From Bacillota bacterium (lineage in GTDB: Bacteria > Bacillota > Clostridia > Peptostreptococcales > Anaerovoracaceae), in assembly GCA_017619905.1 (NCBI GenBank), contig JAFZRK010000127.1, forward strand, positions 1 to 12,251: a stretch of 12,251 bases of DNA, written 5' to 3'. The position numbers were made by a program, and so were the translations under genes. How positions within the stretch are numbered: position 1 is the stretch's first letter; every line of letters starts with the position of its first letter. The notes under the pieces are model-generated. The model had not been told where the DNA came from. It did not search any database and worked only from the letters and a program-made list of their open reading frames with translations. Positions 7,008 to 12,251 of the stretch are shown here, one piece after another.

Positions 7008-8593
7008 CGGAACACAGACCGGTCATGCTCCTTATAATGGACGGCTTCGGGATAGCGCCGGACGGACCCGGCAACGCAATCGCCGCGGCGGACACGCCCA
7101 ACCTGGACAAGCTATGCAGGAAATACCCGCACGCGCAGCTTCAGGCGAGCGGACGCAGCGTGGGCCTTCCGGAAGGCCAGATGGGCAATTCCGAGGTGGG
7201 TCACACCAACATGGGCGCCGGACGCGTGGTATGGCAGGAGCTCTCAAGGATAAGCAACTCCATAGACGACGGAAGCTTCTTTAAGAACGAAGAACTTATA
7301 CGCGCCATGGACAACGCCGCTAATGGCCACGCCCTGCATCTTATGGGCCTTCTGTCGGACGGCGGAGTGCACTCCCACAACGAGCACCTCTACGCGCTGC
7401 TGCGCATGGCTGCGGAACGCGGGCTTAAGGAAGTGTACGTGCACTGCATTCTGGACGGAAGGGACGTTCCTCCTGCCTGCGCGGAAAAATACATAGCGGA
7501 GCTCCAGGAGAAGATGGCGGAGTACGGCGCCGGCGAGATCGCGACCATCGCGGGGCGCTTCTACACCATGGACAGGGACAAGCGCTGGGAACGCGTGGTA
7601 CTTTCCTACGACCTCTACACTCTGGGCGACGGCTACAAGGAAGCCACGCCGGAAGCTCTTATGGAGAGAGCCAGAAAAGACGGCGAGAACGACGAGTTCG
7701 TAAAGCCGGGCATAGTTGCCGAGTGCGGCACCTGCGAAGGCGGCAGGGAGGATTCCTGCAGCATCCACCGCCATACCATACACGACGGAGACTCCGTCAT
7801 ATTCTTCAACTTCCGCCCGGACAGGGCCAGGGAGATAACCCGCTGCTTCGTGGATCATGATTTTGACGGATTCGCGCGCAAAGTGGTGCTGAAGGACCTC
7901 TGCTACGTGTGCTTCACCGTGTACGACGCAACTATTCCGAACGTGCAGATAGCGTTCAAGCCGCAGACCCTTAACAACACTCTGGGCGAGTACATATCCG
8001 CCCTTGGGCTTAAGCAGCTGCGCATAGCCGAGACGGAGAAGTACGCCCACGTAACGTTCTTCTTCAACGGAGGCGTTGAGCAGCCCTATGAGGGCGAGGA
8101 GCGCATACTGGTGCCGTCGCCCAAGGTGGCCACCTACGATCTCCAGCCGGAGATGAGCGCATATCTGGTGACGGAAAAAGTTCTGGAGCGCATAGCGAGC
8201 GGCGAGCTGGACCTTATAATAATGAACCTCGCAAACTGCGACATGGTTGGTCACACAGGAGTGTTCGACGCGGCCGTGGCAGCAGTGGAAGCTGTGGACG
8301 AGTGCGTCGGATCCATAGCGGACGCCATAGTCAAGGCAGGCGGATACCTTATAGTTACGGCGGATCACGGCAACGCGGATGAGATGCTGGACGCGGAAGG
8401 CAACATAGTCACCGCGCATTCCACCAACCCCGTGCCGGTGATACTGGTCAACGGACCTAAGAACGCGGACAAGACCCGGGTGGGCCTTACGGACGGCGCG
8501 CTCTGCGACCTTGCGCCGACGCTGCTGGATCTTATGGGTCTGGACATACCAAAAGAAATGGAAGGCAGGACGCTTCTCTGCCATACAAGATAG
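7004..8593 (+). CDS. gpmI: 2,3-bisphosphoglycerate-independent phosphoglycerate mutase
   Basis: This cytoplasmic enzyme interconverts 3- and 2-phosphoglycerate in lower glycolysis, using a phosphoserine intermediate and two metal ions (Mn-type). The protein is 529 aa against about 510 for most relatives. Conserved residues are D13 in IMDGFG, the nucleophile S63 in MGNSEVGH, ILDGRDVPP (149-157), AGRFYTMDRDKRWERV (183-198), FNFRPDRARE (268-277), D413 and H417 in CDMVGHTG, D454 and H455 in TADHGNADE, and H472 in TAHSTNP. Part of the extra length is a segment at about 238-260, just before DGDSVIFFNF, that holds C241, C244, C252, H255, H257 and H260. GGAGG at 6992-6996 gives good spacing to the ATG, which overlaps the previous stop by 4 bp. 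It is unrelated to the cofactor-dependent GpmA type. Confidence 0.97.
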   Translation: MTEHRPVMLLIMDGFGIAPDGPGNAIAAADTPNLDKLCRKYPHAQLQASGRSVGLPEGQMGNSEVGHTNMGAGRVVWQELSRISNSIDDGSFFKNEELIRAMDNAANGHALHLMGLLSDGGVHSHNEHLYALLRMAAERGLKEVYVHCILDGRDVPPACAEKYIAELQEKMAEYGAGEIATIAGRFYTMDRDKRWERVVLSYDLYTLGDGYKEATPEALMERARKDGENDEFVKPGIVAECGTCEGGREDSCSIHRHTIHDGDSVIFFNFRPDRAREITRCFVDHDFDGFARKVVLKDLCYVCFTVYDATIPNVQIAFKPQTLNNTLGEYISALGLKQLRIAETEKYAHVTFFFNGGVEQPYEGEERILVPSPKVATYDLQPEMSAYLVTEKVLERIASGELDLIIMNLANCDMVGHTGVFDAAVAAVEAVDECVGSIADAIVKAGGYLIVTADHGNADEMLDAEGNIVTAHSTNPVPVILVNGPKNADKTRVGLTDGALCDLAPTLLDLMGLDIPKEMEGRTLLCHTR

Positions 8594-8633
8594 ACGGAAA
8601 CGGGAAACAGAGTTTTTTCAGGGGAAATGACGG

Positions 8634-9419
8634 ATGAGCAGAACAAATAAGGAAAAAAGAAAACCGATGCCGGCCGCGCTGCGTATCGCGCTGATAGTGA
8701 TATGCCTGGGTGTTGCCGGCTTCAGCGGATACAAGCTGATAGGGATACTTCATGAGTACAAGCAGGGCAACGACACCTACTCCCAGGTGGAGGAGGACGT
8801 CTTCAAGCCCGCGTCGCACCAGAGCTCCGAGGGCGAGGACGATGACAGTCTGATACCGGAGATCGATTTTGAGGCGCTCAAGGCGATCAGCGGCAACGCC
8901 GTGGCGTGGCTCTATAACCCGGGCACCGTCATCAATTATCCGGTGGCTAAGACGAAGGACAACAGCTACTACCTTAATCACCTCATAGACGGGACGTACA
9001 ACAGCAACGGGTGCTTTTTCGTGGACTACCGCAACTCGGACGGCTTCGCGGACGCCAACACCATAATCTACGGGCACCGCATGAAGAACGGCATGATGCT
9101 GTCCAGCATTGCCAATTACAACAAGCAGAGCTACTATGACGAGCATCCGGTCATGTATCTTATGACGCCGGACGGCACGTACGAGCTGCATATATTTTCG
9201 GCGTACGTCACCCAGTCCACGTCCGCTGCCTACAAGAGGACGTTCGACTCCGACGCTAAGTTCAAGGACTGGCTCAACAACGCTGTGAGAAGTTCCTATG
9301 TCAAGACCGACGTTCAGGTAGGTCCGGAGGACCATGTGGTGACGCTGTCGACCTGCGTCAAGTCCGAGGACACTCGCCGCTTCATAGTGGTGGCGAAACT
9401 CGTAAAGATAGAAGAGTGA
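8634..9419 (+). CDS. srtB: Class B sortase
   Basis: A membrane-anchored cysteine transpeptidase, 261 aa, that cleaves a sorting motif in exported proteins and links them to the cell wall. One N-terminal helix (about 16-38, after a basic start) would anchor it, followed by an acidic linker (50-78). The sortase fold then shows NAVAWLYNPGTVINYPV (88-104), the catalytic H148 in IYGHRMKNG, C241 in VVTLSTC and arginine R248 or R249 in DTRRFIVV. The NxVAWL opening and the TLSTC and YGHRMKNG motifs are those of class B rather than class A. AGGGG (8620-8624) precedes the chosen ATG; an ATG at 8627 is out of frame. The gene starts 40 bp after gpmI on the same strand and is followed by a terminator. No LPXTG- or NPQTN-type substrate gene is in the window. 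Confidence 0.92.
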   Translation: MSRTNKEKRKPMPAALRIALIVICLGVAGFSGYKLIGILHEYKQGNDTYSQVEEDVFKPASHQSSEGEDDDSLIPEIDFEALKAISGNAVAWLYNPGTVINYPVAKTKDNSYYLNHLIDGTYNSNGCFFVDYRNSDGFADANTIIYGHRMKNGMMLSSIANYNKQSYYDEHPVMYLMTPDGTYELHIFSAYVTQSTSAAYKRTFDSDAKFKDWLNNAVRSSYVKTDVQVGPEDHVVTLSTCVKSEDTRRFIVVAKLVKIEE

Positions 9420-9427
9420 TCAAATTG

Positions 9428-9460
9428 AAAACGGCCTGCTTCGGCAGGCCGTTTTTTTTT
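9428..9460 (+). terminator. Strong bidirectional rho-independent terminator
   Basis: A 9-bp perfect stem, ACGGCCTGC (9431-9439) with GCAGGCCGT (9444-9452), closes a stable TTCG tetraloop. The 3' arm runs into nine consecutive T, a textbook intrinsic terminator for the + strand block ending in the sortase gene. On the - strand the A-run (9428-9431) gives a shorter T-tract, so it can also end the convergent decarboxylase transcript. The decarboxylase stop codon begins inside the T-run. Confidence 0.95.
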
Positions 9461-10907
9461 ACTCTATTATCTGCAGCGTGTTCAGGTCCGGATCGGCGGG
9501 GCCGTGCAGGTGTCCCTTGCGCAGACGCACTTCCTCCAGGTAGTCCCAGACTTCCTGCGACATGCGCTCGCCCGGGTAGATGACCGGAATTCCCGGCGGG
9601 TAGGGGGCTATCATCTCTCCGGAGATGTGGCCTACTGCGTCTTCCCACCAGATGGGCTTAGTCTCTTCGAAATAGGCCTCGCGCGGCGACAGCACGTACT
9701 CCGGCTGCGGCGGCAGCGGACTGGCCTTGGGCAGCGGCTTGCCGTCCTTGTAGGTGGCCGCTATGTCCGTAAGGGAAGCTACCAGACGGTCCAGATCCTC
9801 CCTGCGGTTGGCAAAGGTAACTATCGCCAGAGCGTTGCGGTAGTCCGCCAGTTCCACGTCTACGTTGTATTCCTCGAAGAGGATCTTCTTAAGGGCAAAG
9901 CCGGTGATGCCTATCTCCGCGGCGCTTATCGTAAGACGCGTCTCGTCCAGCTTGTATATGCCGGCGCGGCCTTCTATCTCCTTGCCGGCGCAGCGCAGTC
10001 CGCGTATCATGTTTATCTCCGCTCTGGCGTCGTGGGCCAGCTCAAAGGCCTCGTCCACCATTTCGGCGCCCCTCATCGCCATGTCGTGGCGCGCCATGTC
10101 CAGGGACGTCATCAGCAGATAAGACGGGCTGGTGCTCTGCACAAGATGCAGGTTTGCTTCCAGGAACGCGCGGTCCACAAGGCGGCTGTTTACGTGGAGC
10201 ATGGAGCTCTGCGTAAAGGAACCGGTGACCTTGTGGATGCTCTGTACGCACATGTCGGCTCCTGCCTGGATGCCGCCCTTGGGCAGACGGTCGGAGAAGT
10301 AGCAGTGCGCTCCGTGGGCTTCGTCAACCATAAGAACGGCGTTGTGTCTGTGGCACACTTCGGCAAGGCCTTCTATGTCGGAGATGACTCCGTAGTAGGT
10401 GGGGCTCACCACCATCAGTCCGCGGCATTCCGGGTTCTTCTGGAACATCTCTTCCGCCTGGGCGGGTGTGATTCCGCCGTGCAGACCCCATTCCTCCTCT
10501 ATTTCAGGCATTATGTACACGGGCTTTCCGCCGCCTATGATAAGTCCCATGAGCGCGGATTTGTGAGCGTTGCGGGGTATGCAGACCGTCTGGCCGTGGT
10601 TGGCCGTGGTTATTATCATGGTCTGGTTTCCGCAGGTGCTGCCGTTGACAAGGAAGTGGGTGTATTCGGCGCCCCACAGATCCGCCGCCAGTTCCTCGGC
10701 TTCCTTGATGGCGCCGGAGGCGTTGTGCAGGTCGTCCGTAAGAGGCGTTTCGGTAAGATCCATCTTAAAGATCTCGTCGCCCACGCGTTCGCGGAACTTA
10801 GGGTCTATGCCGTTCTCGAAACGGTGTCCCGGTATGCGGAAATAGGCGGGACGCCTTTCGTCGTACTCGGAAATAGCATCGAAAAGGGGAGTGCGGTCCT
10901 GATCCAT
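9459..10907 (-). CDS. speA: Orn/Lys/Arg decarboxylase, SpeA/YaaO-like (probable arginine decarboxylase)
   Basis: This is a PLP-dependent fold-type I decarboxylase that removes the carboxyl group from a basic amino acid. Arginine to agmatine, for polyamine synthesis, is the likeliest reaction. At 482 aa it resembles the compact Firmicute SpeA type, not the enterobacterial inducible enzymes of over 700 aa with a wing domain. Visible features are FRIPGHRFENGIDP near the N-terminus, MVDEAHGAH with the cofactor-contacting Asp, SIHK carrying the PLP lysine, TGSFTQSSMLHV after it, and the conserved C-terminal PYPPGIPVIYPGE. GAAGGAG lies 6 nt before the ATG. The gene is alone on the - strand, convergent with the sortase gene and divergent from the reductase gene. 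Lysine or ornithine specificity cannot be excluded. The long + strand frame opposite is a shadow. Confidence 0.88.
   Translation of the reverse strand: MDQDRTPLFDAISEYDERRPAYFRIPGHRFENGIDPKFRERVGDEIFKMDLTETPLTDDLHNASGAIKEAEELAADLWGAEYTHFLVNGSTCGNQTMIITTANHGQTVCIPRNAHKSALMGLIIGGGKPVYIMPEIEEEWGLHGGITPAQAEEMFQKNPECRGLMVVSPTYYGVISDIEGLAEVCHRHNAVLMVDEAHGAHCYFSDRLPKGGIQAGADMCVQSIHKVTGSFTQSSMLHVNSRLVDRAFLEANLHLVQSTSPSYLLMTSLDMARHDMAMRGAEMVDEAFELAHDARAEINMIRGLRCAGKEIEGRAGIYKLDETRLTISAAEIGITGFALKKILFEEYNVDVELADYRNALAIVTFANRREDLDRLVASLTDIAATYKDGKPLPKASPLPPQPEYVLSPREAYFEETKPIWWEDAVGHISGEMIAPYPPGIPVIYPGERMSQEVWDYLEEVRLRKGHLHGPADPDLNTLQIIE
10591..10610. repeat. 10-bp perfect tandem repeat within speA
   Basis: TGGCCGTGGT is repeated head to tail within the decarboxylase gene. 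The unit is not a multiple of three, so loss or gain of one copy would shift the frame. The encoded segment (ITTANHGQTV) looks intact, so the present two-copy state is in frame. Confidence 0.85.
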
Positions 10908-10968
10908 TGTGGTCTCCTTCCTGATACCTGAATGTTCTTGTGTATGCCTATATAAAAAGGCAAAAAAT

Positions 10969-11017
10969 AGTATAGCATCTGCGCAGGGCCGCGGCTATAT
11001 TTTTTTATTTTTTTTTT
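10969..11017 (-). promoter_or_regulatory. Candidate speA promoter: extended -10 plus UP-like A-tract
   Basis: Reading the - strand, TGCTATACT (10977-10969) is an extended -10 with a TATACT hexamer (5 of 6). It would start transcription near 10962, about 55 nt before the speA ATG. No recognisable -35 is present. The poly-T at 11000-11017 becomes an A-tract on this strand and falls at about -38 to -55, where UP elements contact the alpha C-terminal domains of RNA polymerase. The assignment is inferred from sequence and spacing. Confidence 0.5.
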
Positions 11018-11033
11018 GCGGCGGAGCCGCCGC
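11018..11033. repeat. GC-only inverted repeat beside the poly-T tract
   Basis: GCGGCGG and CCGCCGC form a near-perfect palindrome with a 2-nt centre, directly after the T-tract. The order is T-run then hairpin on the + strand, and hairpin then A-run on the - strand, so it cannot be an intrinsic terminator in either direction. It lies between two divergent genes and could be a protein site or insulating element; the role is unknown. Confidence 0.6.
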
Positions 11034-11076
11034 TATGGTATTCTTAAATTGAACGAATATACAGCACGGAAGAAAG

Positions 11077-11105
11077 CTGCGTACGCCTGGATACGGCGTA
11101 CGCAG
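11077..11105 (+). promoter_or_regulatory. 11-bp perfect inverted repeat ahead of the reductase ribosome binding site
   Basis: CTGCGTACGCC (11077-11087) and GGCGTACGCAG (11095-11105) pair perfectly around the 7-nt loop TGGATAC. Each arm contains the 8-bp palindrome GCGTACGC, so the DNA carries two identical symmetric sites with centres 18 bp apart. The stem ends at the base before the AAAGG Shine-Dalgarno (11106-11110). It could act as a double operator or as an mRNA hairpin affecting translation or stability. The closest -10-like sequence upstream is TATACA at 11058-11063, which is weak and lacks a good -35. Confidence 0.7.
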
Positions 11106-11120
11106 AAAGGATGGACGACC

Positions 11121-12251
11121 ATGCACGGACACAGCGCAGAAGAAATGTTCAAGCTGGGCTTTGGGCTCATGCGCCTGCCCAAGCTGCCGGACGGCAGCAT
11201 GGACATAGAGCAGATAAAGGAGATGGCGGATCTGTTCATAGCGGGCGGCGGCACGTATTTCGACACCGCCTACGTATACGACAACGGCGCCTCAGAAGAG
11301 GCATTCCGCAAGGCGGTAGTGGAGCGCTATCCGCGCGAGGCCTACACCGTAGCCACCAAGCTGAACGCGTGGCTAGGCTGCAAGGACGAAGAAGGCGCAA
11401 AGCAGGAGTTCTTCACCAGTCTGGAGCGCACAGGCGCGGGGTATTTCGACTTCTACCTTCTGCACGCTCTGCAGCCCCACAGCTACAAGCGCTACGAGGA
11501 GTACGGACTGTGGGACTTCGTCAAGGAGCAGCGCGACAAAGGCCTTATAAAGCACTGGGGCTTCTCTTTCCACGCAACTCCGGAGATCCTTACGGAGATC
11601 CTTACGGCACATCCGGACGTGGACTTCGTGCAGCTGCAGATAAACTACGCGGACTGGAACAGCAGCAGCATCTATTCCGGCCAGTGCTACGAGATAGTAA
11701 GGTCCTTCAACAAGCCGCTCGTCATCATGGAGCCCATCAAGGGAGGAACTCTTGCGAACCCGCCTAAAAAGGTGGCGGATCTCTTTAAGGCCGCGAATCC
11801 GGATGCCGGCTTTGCGTCCTGGGCGATACGCTTCGCGGCGTCCCTGCCCGGCGTAATGACGGTGCTCTCCGGCATGTCCAACGTGGAGCAGATGAAGGAT
11901 AACCTCAGCTACATGAGCGACTTCAAGCCGCTTACGGAAGAGGAGCAGGAGGTGGTCCTCAGGGCGCGCGAAATAATAGAAAACGACATATCCATACCCT
12001 GCACGGCATGCCACTACTGCACGGACGGCTGCCCCATGCAGATCCCCATCCCGGAGATCTTCAAGATATACAACGGTAACCTGCTGAGCCGCAACAACCC
12101 GCGCGCCAAGAAGGCGTACAACGATACCGTGGCGGGGCGCGGCAAAGCTTCCGAGTGCGTCCACTGCGGCCAGTGCGAGGGCGCCTGCCCGCAGTCTCTG
12201 CCGATAATGCAGCTGCTGGAAGAGTGCACGGACATGGAGCAGGAGTTCAAG
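11121..12251 (+). CDS. Aldo/keto reductase with C-terminal 4Fe-4S motifs, 3' end outside the window
   Basis: The 377 codons run to the window edge with no stop. Relatives of this type are about this length, so only a few residues are likely missing. The N-terminal two-thirds is an aldo/keto reductase barrel with the catalytic tetrad D48 and Y53 (FDTAYVY), K80 (ATKL) and H115 (YLLHAL), and a nucleotide-binding C-terminal half (MEPIKGGTL, then LSGMSNVEQM). Two complete ferredoxin-type motifs follow: C294, C297, C300, C304 and C346, C349, C352, C356, each CxxCxxCxxxCP. This fits the anaerobe Fe-S aldo/keto reductase family, an oxidoreductase of unknown substrate. AAAGG lies 10 nt before the ATG, and MHGHSAEEMFKLGFGLMRLP fits the family start. 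An overlapping frame from the ATG at 11111 is a shadow. It is divergent from speA and preceded by the inverted repeat at 11077-11105. Confidence 0.9.
   Translation, partial: MHGHSAEEMFKLGFGLMRLPKLPDGSMDIEQIKEMADLFIAGGGTYFDTAYVYDNGASEEAFRKAVVERYPREAYTVATKLNAWLGCKDEEGAKQEFFTSLERTGAGYFDFYLLHALQPHSYKRYEEYGLWDFVKEQRDKGLIKHWGFSFHATPEILTEILTAHPDVDFVQLQINYADWNSSSIYSGQCYEIVRSFNKPLVIMEPIKGGTLANPPKKVADLFKAANPDAGFASWAIRFAASLPGVMTVLSGMSNVEQMKDNLSYMSDFKPLTEEEQEVVLRAREIIENDISIPCTACHYCTDGCPMQIPIPEIFKIYNGNLLSRNNPRAKKAYNDTVAGRGKASECVHCGQCEGACPQSLPIMQLLEECTDMEQEFK
11581..11604 (+). repeat. 12-bp perfect tandem duplication inside the aldo/keto reductase gene
   Basis: CGGAGATCCTTA occurs twice head to tail, so the protein reads EILTEILT at about residues 155-162. 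The unit is a multiple of three and preserves the frame. Identical copies suggest a recent slippage event in a surface helix. Confidence 0.85.

Noticed and set aside
7244..8584. A 446-codon - strand frame opposite gpmI
   Set aside because: Shadow of a certain glycolytic gene; no motifs.
8576..8618. CTCTG and CAGAG arms followed by six T after gpmI, as a possible terminator
   Set aside because: The stem is only 5 bp with a 27-nt loop and would be unstable; the T-run alone is not enough.
9504..10931. A 475-codon + strand frame opposite speA
   Set aside because: The - strand frame has complete decarboxylase motifs and a good ribosome site; the + strand product has neither.
11111..11767. A 218-codon + strand frame starting at the ATG at 11111
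   Set aside because: It overlaps the aldo/keto reductase in another frame and is Arg/Gly-rich without motifs; the reductase frame from 11121 carries the tetrad and all Fe-S cysteines.

Overview
The window reads as ordinary chromosome from a Gram-positive, probably anaerobic, Clostridia-like Firmicute. The evidence is dnaE directly followed by pfkA, a class B sortase, a compact SpeA/YaaO-type decarboxylase, an aldo/keto reductase with ferredoxin-type Fe-S motifs, and strong AGGAGG-type ribosome binding sites. The DNA is GC-rich, yet Ile is mostly encoded by AUA, which is a lineage clue. I see no phage, insertion sequence, CRISPR array, tRNA or rRNA. The genus cannot be fixed from the sequence alone.

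Layout. Positions 1-975 hold the 3' part of a phosphohexomutase gene, cut by the window edge. A 157-bp AT-rich spacer follows, with a candidate promoter, a hairpin and a triple 8-bp repeat. It leads into dnaE (1133-4651), then pfkA (4661-5623), a six-helix DUF308-like membrane protein with a long charged tail (5673-7007), gpmI (7004-8593) and a class B sortase (8634-9419). All of these run on the + strand and are tightly packed: the dnaE stop lies inside the pfkA Shine-Dalgarno, and the membrane-protein and gpmI genes overlap by ATGA. A strong hairpin terminator at 9428-9460 ends the block. It is shared with the convergent decarboxylase gene on the - strand (10907-9459). A 213-bp divergent intergenic region separates that gene from the Fe-S aldo/keto reductase (11121 to the window end).

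How the genes fit together. Three genes belong to sugar-phosphate metabolism: the hexomutase, phosphofructokinase and phosphoglycerate mutase. They surround the replicative polymerase gene and a membrane protein of unknown function. Sortase B anchors surface proteins, but no substrate gene is in view. The decarboxylase probably supplies polyamine precursors or acid resistance, and the reductase is probably an anaerobic redox enzyme.

No clearly new biological system is visible. The best leads are the membrane protein with its 270-residue tail inside a glycolytic/replication cluster, its promoter placed so that the mRNA would be nearly leaderless, the regulatory architecture at 10960-11110, the dnaE leader, and a Cys/His-rich insert in the phosphoglycerate mutase.
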